Shown piece by piece: positions 18,857 through 25,615 of a stretch of DNA of 64,000 nt. The notes under the pieces are model-generated. The model did no database searches. It was not told the origin of the DNA and saw only the letters and a program-made list of their open reading frames with translations. Each line of letters begins with the position of its first letter. Within the stretch, counting starts at the first letter, position 1. The DNA is taken from assembly GCF_014196335.1 (NCBI RefSeq), contig NZ_JACIDM010000001.1:186001-250000 (forward strand), written 5' to 3'. Position numbers and translations under genes: made by a program. This DNA comes from Brevundimonas lenta (GTDB lineage: Bacteria; Pseudomonadota; Alphaproteobacteria; Caulobacterales; Caulobacteraceae).

Positions 18857-21079
18857 TCACCACGCCCGCGCCGACAGCCCCGTCCGCACGACCGGCCCGC
18901 CCAGCACGCTCACCCGCGGCCCGTATTCCCCGCTCCTGGCCCGGTCGATCAGCAGGTCGGTCACCGCCCACACCAGCGCATCCGCCCGGTCCAGGTCCGA
19001 CCCCGCCTCCTCCTCCCCGCCCAGCGCCATCAGCTCCTCCTCCAGCGCCGCGAAGTCCCCCGCATGAACAACCCGCCCCTGCTCATACAGCGCCGCCACC
19101 GGCTCGGCCCGCACCCGCTTGCCCTTCGTCGCCCGCACCTCTCTCAGCCGCACGGCGCAGCCCGCCGCCTTCAGCACCGCCCGCACCATCTCCCCGCCCT
19201 GGTTGACCTCGGCCACGATGGCGTGCGCGCCGAAGGCCTCCGCCGCCCGCACGGCCCGCCGCGCCCACCCGTCCGGCGACAGCCCCGCCTTCGACCAGTC
19301 CGCCAGCACCACGGCCCGATCCCCCCGCCGCCCCGCCACCACGATGCCGCAGGCGTTCCCGCCGGCGGTGGTCGTCGGGTCCACCGCCACGACGATGCGG
19401 TCGTAAGGCGCCTCTCCCTCCCCGCCCCGGGGAGGGATGTCGGCGCGCAGCGGCGACAGGGTGGGGGCGCCCCCATCCGCCTCGTCCGCCGCCCCCACCC
19501 GGTCGCTTCGCGACCACCCTCCCCGGGGCGGGGAGGGAGAACGCGCCCGCATCATCATCTCCGCCGTAAACAGCGCCCCTTCCTGTTCCACCACCTTCCC
19601 CTCCAGCTCCTGCGCCGCCTTCCGCGTCCCGCCGTACAGCCGCTCCAGCCCCTCGACGAAGCCGGCCGACAGATTCGCCGCATTGTCCCGCGTCGTCGCA
19701 TGCGTCTCCACGCACCCCGGCTCGCCCCGCAGGCGCCGGAGCGCCGCCGAGGGCCGGGGCGTGGTGGTGACGCAGAGGCGCGGCTGACTACGCCCCTCCA
19801 CCCCTTCGGGGTCCCCCTCCCCATCGCAAGGCGACGGGGAGGAGACACTGCCGCCACCTTCCGTCTCCTCCCCACATCGTGGGGAGGGGGACCGCGGAGC
19901 GGTGGAGGGGCGCAGCGGCAACCTCAACCCCATCCGCAGCAACGCCAGCGTCTCTCCCCCCTTCCTCCACGCGCAAAATTCGTCCGCCCACGCCGCCGCG
20001 AACTGCGGCCCGCGCAGGCTGTCCGGATCCTCCGCCGAAAACGCCTGCGCCACCGCCCCGTTGGGAAACACCAGCCGCCGCCGCGACGGCTCGAACACCG
20101 GCCGCGCCCCGCCCTGCCAGCGCGGGAGCGAGACGATCCCCGACGCCCCCTCGACCATCACCTCGCGCACGTCGTGCAGCGTCGGCCCGATCAGCGCCAG
20201 CCGCCCGCCGGCCCCCAGCGCCTCCGCCTGATCCGCCAGCCACATCGCCCCCGCCAGTGTCTTCCCCGCCCCCCGCCCGCCCAGGAACAACCACGTCGAC
20301 CAGTCCCCGTCCGGCGCCCTCTGCGCCGGCCGCAACTCCAGCGGCGCCGCGGCCGCCTCCCCGGCCTCGCCGTCTTCGCACCCCGGGGGGTTCGGGGGGC
20401 TCAAGCAGCCCGAAGGGCGATAGCCCCCCGAGGCGAAGAAGCTCTTCTCGACCGCCTCCTTCGTCCGGCACGCCGCCGTCACCGTCCGATAGTCCCCCAG
20501 CGCCCCCGCGCTGACGATCACCGCCTCGAACGACGCCCGCGTCGCCGCCGCATCCTTCGGATCGATCGCGACCGCCAGGCGCGGATCGCCGACGCCGCCC
20601 TCGTCTCCTCCCCGCTCCGCGGGGAGGGGGACCGCGAAGCGGTGGAGGGGCGAAACCTCGCCTTCCGCCCCCACCACCTCATCCGACGCCCTCCGCAAAT
20701 CCTCCCGCCGCCAGCCCCGCTTCGCCGCCTGGGTGCAGATCGTCGCCGCATGCACCCCGAACCGCTCCGACAGCACCGTATCCGGCACGCCCACGGCCCT
20801 CAGCCGGAACAGCTCCCGCCACCCGCCCTCGTCCAGCAGGCTGTTCTGATGCTTCCAGTCATCCGGCCGCGCCTCGAACGGCGGCGCCCGCCGCCGCCCC
20901 GGATGATCCGCCGGCAGATCGCACAGCCGCATCCCCAGCCGCTTCGCATTGGCGCGCCAGGTATCGCTCGACACCCCCGCCTCGGCCTTCAGCGCCTTGC
21001 AGGCCTCCCCCGCATGCCAGCGCCCGAACAGCGCCCGCCACGCCGCGTCGTCATGTTTCGAATTGAAATGCTTCCCCAT
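18857..21079 (-). CDS. Orphan phage/GTA-type terminase large subunit with HTH-rich N-terminus
   Basis: 740 residues. Residues ~265-345 hold the packaging ATPase: Walker A FLGGRGAGKT (K273), then LIGPTLHDVREVM and the Walker B region AAAWADEFCAWRKG. The C-terminal nuclease begins at RIVVAVDPTTTAGG (candidate metal Asp), with AEVNQGGEMV and SDLDRADALVWAV following. The N-terminal ~200 residues contain two HTH-like helical blocks (HAGEACKALKAEAGVSSDTW; VPDTVLSERFGVHAATICTQ), which resemble a small-terminase DNA-binding part. Three palindromic repeats are read through in frame at about residues 143-160, 390-430 and 514-555, inflating the length. No portal, capsid or tail gene is adjacent, so it is separated from a phage or gene-transfer-agent cluster. 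Confidence 0.75.
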   Translation of the reverse strand: MGKHFNSKHDDAAWRALFGRWHAGEACKALKAEAGVSSDTWRANAKRLGMRLCDLPADHPGRRRAPPFEARPDDWKHQNSLLDEGGWRELFRLRAVGVPDTVLSERFGVHAATICTQAAKRGWRREDLRRASDEVVGAEGEVSPLHRFAVPLPAERGGDEGGVGDPRLAVAIDPKDAAATRASFEAVIVSAGALGDYRTVTAACRTKEAVEKSFFASGGYRPSGCLSPPNPPGCEDGEAGEAAAAPLELRPAQRAPDGDWSTWLFLGGRGAGKTLAGAMWLADQAEALGAGGRLALIGPTLHDVREVMVEGASGIVSLPRWQGGARPVFEPSRRRLVFPNGAVAQAFSAEDPDSLRGPQFAAAWADEFCAWRKGGETLALLRMGLRLPLRPSTAPRSPSPRCGEETEGGGSVSSPSPCDGEGDPEGVEGRSQPRLCVTTTPRPSAALRRLRGEPGCVETHATTRDNAANLSAGFVEGLERLYGGTRKAAQELEGKVVEQEGALFTAEMMMRARSPSPPRGGWSRSDRVGAADEADGGAPTLSPLRADIPPRGGEGEAPYDRIVVAVDPTTTAGGNACGIVVAGRRGDRAVVLADWSKAGLSPDGWARRAVRAAEAFGAHAIVAEVNQGGEMVRAVLKAAGCAVRLREVRATKGKRVRAEPVAALYEQGRVVHAGDFAALEEELMALGGEEEAGSDLDRADALVWAVTDLLIDRARSGEYGPRVSVLGGPVVRTGLSARAW
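19415..19538. repeat. In-frame palindromic element, copy A
   Basis: Perfect 22-bp inverted arms at 19415-19436 and 19517-19538 around an ~80-base centre with further GC palindromes. It is read through in frame by the terminase gene and encodes an insert rich in Pro, Ser, Arg, Gly and Asp between the ATPase and nuclease domains. Confidence 0.85.
19791..19912. repeat. In-frame palindromic element, copy B
   Basis: Outer 12-bp arms (19791-19802 with 19901-19912) and inner arms (about 19810-19823 with 19880-19893) pair perfectly. It lies in the terminase gene within the ATPase region and keeps the frame open. The right 32 bases match copy C with about one mismatch. Confidence 0.85.
20602..20653. 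repeat. In-frame palindromic element, copy C (short form)
   Basis: Half-length relative of copy B: a CTCCCCGC hairpin followed by GGGGGACCGCGAAGCGGTGG and a GAGGGGCG end. It lies in the N-terminal part of the terminase coding region. Confidence 0.75.
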
Positions 21080-21196
21080 GCCGGAAGTCTAAGGGCGGCC
21101 GATACCCCGGCTGGCCGATCCCCTGATTTCAGCGTCAACCCCCTGAAATCCCTCACCCCGATTGCGCGGGAATCCGAAAACAACCGCACAGCAAAT

Positions 21197-21248
21197 TCTC
21201 CCCCGCCGGGGGAGGGGGACCCTCCGAAGCCGGAGGCGAAGGAGGGTG
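21197..21248. repeat. Palindromic element, copy D (intergenic)
   Basis: Same layout as copy C (GC hairpin, GGGGAC spacer, CGAAG-centred hairpin, GAGGGTG end) but with diverged stems. It lies between the terminase and the small two-gene cassette, about 120 bases upstream of the terminase start. Confidence 0.65.
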
Positions 21249-21330
21249 AACAACCGGAACAAATCAGGAACAATTCATTTGCCCGCCCCGTTCTCCCGGT
21301 CCAGACAGAGCGTCAGCGATGGAGGACGCC

Positions 21331-21540
21331 ATGACCCCGGACCCGACCCCGAACCACCCTTCCGCCCGCCTCCTCGCCGCCCTCCGGGGCGTCGACCTGA
21401 CCAGCGCCGACGGCCGCGCCGGCATCGGCGCCCTGCTGGCCGAGATCGAGCGCCTCTCGCCCGGCGCCATCCAGCGGCAGTCGGCCTCCATGGACCTGCG
21501 CCGCGCCGGCTCCGTTCGACAGGCCGATGGGTCGGCGTAA
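21331..21540 (+). CDS. Cassette protein 1 (short helical protein), copy 1
   Basis: 69 residues from the ATG at 21331, with GGAGG at 21321-21325. The core LLAALRGVDLTSADGRAGIGALLAEIERL closely matches the protein at 58945-59133 (LLAGLDLASADGRAGIMALL). It overlaps the next gene by 14 bases (start at 21527), implying coupled expression. No known domain is recognised. Existence is supported by the conserved duplicate and ribosome site; function unknown. Confidence 0.65.
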   Translation: MTPDPTPNHPSARLLAALRGVDLTSADGRAGIGALLAEIERLSPGAIQRQSASMDLRRAGSVRQADGSA

Positions 21541-21802
21541 TCCGGATCGCTACACGGCCGAGGACTGGAAGACGGCGGGCCGCACGGTCGGCGCGATCAT
21601 CGCCAATCGCTGGCTGGTCTACACCGAGTGCGACCTGTGCGAGCTTCGCATCCGGGCGGACCTGAAGCGCATCGCCCGCGAGCGCGGGGCCAATTTCGTC
21701 CTGTGGGGCCGGGCGACGACCTGCCGGCGGATGGGGTGCCCGGGACGGGTGACGTTCTGGGTTCGGCCGCATGGGGCGGGCGGGGATGTGGCGATGACGT
21801 AA
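21527..21802 (+). CDS. Cassette protein 2 (putative zinc protein), copy 1
   Basis: 91 residues. The N-terminal RYTAEDWKTAGRTVGAIIANRW leads into a Cx2C pair (CDLC) and, about 37 residues on, a Cx4C pair (CRRMGCPGRVTF), a likely zinc site. The protein at 59144-59431 conserves all four Cys, the DW-x-x-A start, RIRADL-RIA and the GCPGRVTF end. It overlaps cassette protein 1. No enzymatic motif; possibly a nucleic-acid or protein adaptor, but that is a guess. Confidence 0.7.
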   Translation: MGRRNPDRYTAEDWKTAGRTVGAIIANRWLVYTECDLCELRIRADLKRIARERGANFVLWGRATTCRRMGCPGRVTFWVRPHGAGGDVAMT

Positions 21803-21886
21803 GGACGCCTCGCAGCCTTAGGGGTTCACAACGCTTGCGAATCCTGAAGGGCGCATCACATTGGTTTCTCAAACTCGGGGGCGGCA

Positions 21887-22864
21887 TTGCCAAGCGTTTT
21901 CTTCTCGTATTCGCACGCGGACGAAGGGCTGAGGGATCAGCTTGAGAAACAGCTCGCTATGCTCAAGCGACAGGGCGTCATCGACACTTGGCATGATCGC
22001 CGGATCGGGCCGGGCGAGAACATCCATGCAGCGATCGACGACCACATCAATAGGGATCAGATCATCCTGCTTCTTGTAAGTGCGGACTTCATTGCGTCGG
22101 ACTATTGCTACGACATCGAAATGAAACGAGCGATGGAACGCCATCACGCAAAGGAGGCTCGCGTCATTCCGGTCATTCTGCGCGCTTGTGACTGGAACAA
22201 TGCTCCTTTTGGTGAACTGATGGCCGTTCCGAAGGACGGCATTCCGGTCACACGATGGCCGGACATCGATGAAGCACTACTGCAGGTCGCCAAGGCTGTA
22301 AGAATTGCCGCTGCTGATATTGCGAGTTCGGGGGCCTCCTCCCCCGCAGCATTGCACAGTGCGCCGGCGGCCGTACGGTCGGTACCGATAGCCGCACCAG
22401 CGGTCGCACGATCCAGCAATTTACGCTTGGCCAAGACCTTTACGCAGCGAGACAGAGACCAGTTTCAACTGGAGACATTCGAGTTCATCGCCCGATATTT
22501 TGAGAACTCACTTTCCGAACTCACGGCGCGCAACCCGGGCTTCGAGGGCAATTTTCGAAAGGTCGATGCTGGTCGGTTTTTCGCGACAATCTACAAAGAG
22601 GGCAAAGACGTCGCGCGAGCAACAATCTACTTGGGCGATGACAGCTTCTCCAAGGGGATAAACTATATCCACGGACAGACCACGGGAAGTAACTCGATGA
22701 ACGAGTCGCTTCGCGTCGAAGCAGATGAGCATTCTCTCCACTTGTTGAGCATGGGCATGCGTTCCCTTGGGCTGGAACGAGATAAGAAACTTTCTCAAGA
22801 GGGAGCGGCCGAACTCTACTGGAGCATGCTAGTCGATCCGCTCCAGCAAGGTTCCGGTTGGTAG
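21887..22864 (+). CDS. TIR-domain protein with unknown C-terminal domain
   Basis: 325 residues from a TTG at 21887, preceded by GGGGGCGGC; no in-frame ATG precedes the domain. Residues 1-135 are a bacterial TIR domain: VFFSYSHADEGLRDQLEKQL, WHDRRIGPGENI, LLLVSADFIASDYCYDIEM with the candidate NADase Glu, and RVIPVILRACDW. A ~50-residue Ala/Ser/Pro linker follows. The C-terminal ~135 residues (FQLETFEFIARYFENSLSEL, FFATIYKEGKDVARATIYLG) match no family I know. Bacterial TIR enzymes usually degrade NAD+ or make cyclic-ADPR signals in antiphage defence. Base composition is visibly less GC-rich than the neighbours, suggesting transfer. Confidence 0.8.
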   Translation: MPSVFFSYSHADEGLRDQLEKQLAMLKRQGVIDTWHDRRIGPGENIHAAIDDHINRDQIILLLVSADFIASDYCYDIEMKRAMERHHAKEARVIPVILRACDWNNAPFGELMAVPKDGIPVTRWPDIDEALLQVAKAVRIAAADIASSGASSPAALHSAPAAVRSVPIAAPAVARSSNLRLAKTFTQRDRDQFQLETFEFIARYFENSLSELTARNPGFEGNFRKVDAGRFFATIYKEGKDVARATIYLGDDSFSKGINYIHGQTTGSNSMNESLRVEADEHSLHLLSMGMRSLGLERDKKLSQEGAAELYWSMLVDPLQQGSGW

Positions 22865-22868
22865 AGCG

Positions 22869-23354
22869 ATGAACATGCTATCCGCAACAGAATTCACGGC
22901 TGGCGCACTTGCGGACGCGAAGCCTCTTTCGCTCATGCTGCCTCGAACGAAATACGAATCGACAGTTCTTGTTGGAAGCTTGCAAGACAAACCTGCCGCG
23001 GTGGTCTTGGATGGCGGCTCCCCGTTTATCTTTTTCCCGAGTTCGGAAAACTTCAGCTGGCGTGGCCTGATCATCCCGGATGTGATGATTGAGGTGGATC
23101 AAGAGAGCTTGTTCGACCCTCAATCGACCACACCCCGCCTTGGAGATATTGTTCGGACCTCGACGCAACTCGCCGTGTGCGGCAAGGCGGATGGGCATTT
23201 TGGTCGGCAGGGGAGGGTTTTGCTGCACGACGGATTGCTACCCGCAGGATCGGAGCAATCGGCAGGCTTTTCTCGCTGGTGCGTAGTGATCGGAGCGGGA
23301 GCCGACAAGCGGACGCTTGTTGAAGTCGATTCCAAAAGAAAATTAGAAGCCTAG
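22869..23354 (+). CDS. Unknown partner gene of the TIR protein
   Basis: 161 residues, starting 4 bases after the TIR gene stop, so almost certainly in the same operon. No signal peptide or transmembrane segment. Visible features are KPAAVVLDGGSPFIFFPS near residue 43, an acidic VMIEVDQESLFDPQ segment, and a C-terminal SRWCVVIGAGADKRTLVEVD. I cannot assign a fold. The tight spacing suggests it works with, or regulates, the TIR protein. Confidence 0.65.
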   Translation: MNMLSATEFTAGALADAKPLSLMLPRTKYESTVLVGSLQDKPAAVVLDGGSPFIFFPSSENFSWRGLIIPDVMIEVDQESLFDPQSTTPRLGDIVRTSTQLAVCGKADGHFGRQGRVLLHDGLLPAGSEQSAGFSRWCVVIGAGADKRTLVEVDSKRKLEA

Positions 23355-23454
23355 TTGCCTTCAATCTCGACGGAGCAGGCCATCGACTCACGGTTGCATG
23401 ATCGAAGAGATGCGGCCAAGGTTCGATTTGTTATCAGCAAACCGAGTCGTGACG

Positions 23455-23619
23455 ATGCCTGAGACGAAGCCATTCACCTGCCAAAACTGCGGACATCAGT
23501 TCGCGGAACAAGTCCTGACCAAGGAAGAGTCACAGAGGGCCAGAGACGAGAATCGCCCGACCTCCTCTTTGCATTGCCCAAAATGCAACCGCACTGCCGT
23601 GCGGCCTGGTTGGGACTGA
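23455..23619 (+). CDS. Small zinc-ribbon protein
   Basis: About 54 residues from the ATG at 23455 (MPETKPFTCQNCGHQF); a longer start at 23398 is possible. Two Cys pairs, TCQNCGHQF and HCPKCNRTAVRPGW, form a rubredoxin-like knuckle pair separated by ~32 residues. It is tail-to-tail with the second TIR gene (3 bases apart). Role unknown; it could be a DNA/RNA-binding accessory of the TIR module or a stray small protein. Confidence 0.5.
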   Translation: MPETKPFTCQNCGHQFAEQVLTKEESQRARDENRPTSSLHCPKCNRTAVRPGWD

Positions 23620-23621
23620 AG

Positions 23622-24350
23622 TTACCGGCTGGGCGAGGGTCCGCGCGGCTTCTTAGGACGCACTTTGACGGCCCTTCTTGGTTGCGTCGAAGCGCCCGAT
23701 TTGGGCTTCGTCGCGCCCGGCTTGGCTTTGGCCTTGGCCTTGGCCGGCTTAGCCTTAAGGGTCCTCGCTGGTTGCGGTTTCTTCGCGCCGGGTGATGCGA
23801 TCTTGGGAGAGACCGGCTTCTTCGGAGCCGTTGAAGCAGTCGAACGCCGCTTCGGGGGCAAACCGGCCTTTACGGCAGAAACAGCCTTGATTACCTCTCG
23901 CAAACCATTGACGATTTCCTCGTAGGCATCGCCTCTCCTGGGCCAATGATCGACAGGTTTTCCGTCAGTCGGCAGCGCTTTGTAAGCCGCCATGCGAGTA
24001 TGCTTCCACTGGCAATCCCTCAGAATCGCGACAACTACTCTGATGCCACCTCGGGCGGCTTTGCGCAGGGCGGGACTGTATTCCTTGTCAAAGCAATAGC
24101 TTGAATGGAGATAGTCCGGACTCGCGAGCGCGACGAAAATATCCGCCGCTTTCATCGCGCGCCTTACGTTGGCGTCGATTTCGCTGCCTGGCGTAATGTC
24201 TCCATCGAACCAGAACTCGATGCCTTCGCGCTTCAGCTGGGCCAAGTGCACTTCAAGCGTTTGTCGAGCCTTTTGGTCCTTATGCGAATAGGAAATGAAG
24301 ACCCTAATAGGTCCAGCTGCGCTGTTCGTAAGAGCTGAACTTGGCGGCAA
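23622..24350 (-). CDS. TIR-domain protein with histone-H1-like basic tail
   Basis: 242 residues. Residues ~14-150 are a TIR domain: IRVFISYSHKDQKARQTLEV, FWFDGDITPGSEID, VALASPDYLHSSYCFDKEY with candidate catalytic Glu, and VVVAILRDCQWKHT. Residues ~165-242 are a low-complexity tail of Lys, Ala, Pro, Ser and Arg (AKPAKAKAKAKPGATKP-type repeats) that resembles the C-terminal tail of histone H1 or bacterial H1-like proteins. This suggests nucleic-acid binding fused to a TIR effector or signal enzyme. It is transcribed toward the first TIR gene and shares the same locally lower GC. Confidence 0.78.
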   Translation of the reverse strand: MPPSSALTNSAAGPIRVFISYSHKDQKARQTLEVHLAQLKREGIEFWFDGDITPGSEIDANVRRAMKAADIFVALASPDYLHSSYCFDKEYSPALRKAARGGIRVVVAILRDCQWKHTRMAAYKALPTDGKPVDHWPRRGDAYEEIVNGLREVIKAVSAVKAGLPPKRRSTASTAPKKPVSPKIASPGAKKPQPARTLKAKPAKAKAKAKPGATKPKSGASTQPRRAVKVRPKKPRGPSPSR

Positions 24351-24528
24351 ACGGGCTACCTGTTGAGGCTATTCGTATGGGGATGCCACGCGAATCAATC
24401 GGTAGCGCTCCAAAGTACATGAACGTCAACCTGAGTCTTGCCGACCGTCAAGGTTGAGCGCCGCCTTCACAACCCGACCTTTCGCGCTCAAGCAGCGAGC
24501 GACCGCGTCGCGAGCGTTAGCGCCAGAA

Positions 24529-24558
24529 CGCATTAGGGTGCGTCAGCGCCCTAATGCG
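24529..24558. repeat. Inverted repeat at the end of the polA fragment
   Basis: A perfect 10-bp stem, 24529-24538 with 24549-24558, around a 10-base loop. Its right arm includes the stop codon of the duplicated polA 3' end. It could be a terminator relic or mark a recombination junction. Confidence 0.6.
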
Positions 24559-24795
24559 CCTCGTCCCAGTTCCCCGCCGCGCACGCATCGACCACGAGCG
24601 GCACGGTCAGCGCCACGGCAGGCTCCGCCGCCCCCTCCATCACCCGCTTGATCACGGCGATGGCCTGGTCGGCCTTCGCCTCCGGGGCCTCGAAGACCAG
24701 TTCGTCGTGGACCTGGAGCAGCATCTTCACGTCTGACAGGCCGGCCGCTGCAAGCGCCGCCGGCAGGCGGATCATGCGCCGGATAATGACGGCAG
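24551..24795 (-). pseudogene. polA: Truncated duplicate of the 3' end of polA
   Basis: The minus strand encodes the last ~75 residues of DNA polymerase I (LLQVHDELVFEAPEA ... GNWDEAH, stop). It aligns along ~240 bases with the 3' end of intact polA at 25616-25860, with roughly 20 differences by eye. Similarity stops at about 24795, just before the 3' end of the TonB-like gene. Changes such as R-to-C near the C-terminus and loss of all upstream polymerase sequence make it a non-functional remnant. It is likely a recombination or integration scar. Confidence 0.85.
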
Positions 24796-24800
24796 CGCGT

Positions 24801-25556
24801 TCACTCGCACGCGTAGCGGGCGCAATAGCGTCGGCGAATCTCGGCCATCGCCGCCAGCTCGTCCGGTGTCGGCGGCGGGCATGCCGCCAACATCTCTTCG
24901 GTCGAGGGCATTCTCACCGGCTTGCGCTCGATCATGCGCTGCAGCTCGACGTCGCTGAACAGGTTGATCAGCTGAAGCGCCCGGACCTCCCGGTCGCGCA
25001 CCGGATCTCTGGGCATCAACTCGTCTATCCAGGGACGAACAACCTCGCGGCGTTCGGCGTCGAGACCACCTGACCAGAGGTCACGGGGCGGTGGGGGAAG
25101 GTCCGCTTCCATAAGGTCGACCAGTTTCCTGGCGAGGGCGAGACTGGCGGGCGAAGGCTCCGCCCTCACTTCCGACGGAGCGCCCATATCCGGGGCCAGA
25201 AAGTTGACGTTGGTCTGGACCCAGCGCGGGGACACTTCGCCGTCTAGGCGGGCCGCCCTGACCTCGGCGGTTGCGAGCATCTGCAGCGCGGCGGCGCCGA
25301 AGCCGAGGCCCTCGGGCGCTTCACGAACGACCACGCACTCTGTCGGCGGCCCATCGGCCGCGGCCCTGCATTTCACGGTCGCCACCCCGCCGATGCCAAT
25401 CCCCCCGGCAAAGGCCGGATGCATCTGTGCGGCGTTGGCGGCGCTGACCGGTCGGCTCCAGGCAGGGGGGACAAAATCCTGTCCCGCCTCCTGACCCGCG
25501 CCCGTCAGCGCAACGATCCCGCTTCCCAGCCAAGCCAGGGCATTTACAAAAGCCAT
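24801..25556 (-). CDS. TonB C-terminal-domain-like periplasmic protein
   Basis: About 251 residues from the ATG at 25556, which has a GAGGGAGG ribosome site; the nine-residue extension to 25583 is less likely. The N-terminus (MAFVNALAWLGSGIVALTG) looks like a signal or membrane anchor. Residues ~50-115 (GGVATVKCRAAADGPPTECV, PEGLGFGAAALQML) match the TonB C-terminal-type fold common in caulobacterial TonB-like proteins. The rest is helical and unknown, ending in a Cys pair. It lies between the two copies of the polA 3' end. Confidence 0.65.
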   Translation of the reverse strand: MAFVNALAWLGSGIVALTGAGQEAGQDFVPPAWSRPVSAANAAQMHPAFAGGIGIGGVATVKCRAAADGPPTECVVVREAPEGLGFGAAALQMLATAEVRAARLDGEVSPRWVQTNVNFLAPDMGAPSEVRAEPSPASLALARKLVDLMEADLPPPPRDLWSGGLDAERREVVRPWIDELMPRDPVRDREVRALQLINLFSDVELQRMIERKPVRMPSTEEMLAACPPPTPDELAAMAEIRRRYCARYACE

Positions 25557-25615
25557 CGACGCCTCCCTCTCGTCGGCAGACAATCACGCGGGCGCGGCGC
25601 GGTCTATCCGCCCCC

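Noticed and set aside
19064..21334. 756-residue + strand frame opposite the terminase
   Set aside because: Pro/Arg-rich low-complexity antisense product; the minus strand has clear Walker and nuclease motifs.
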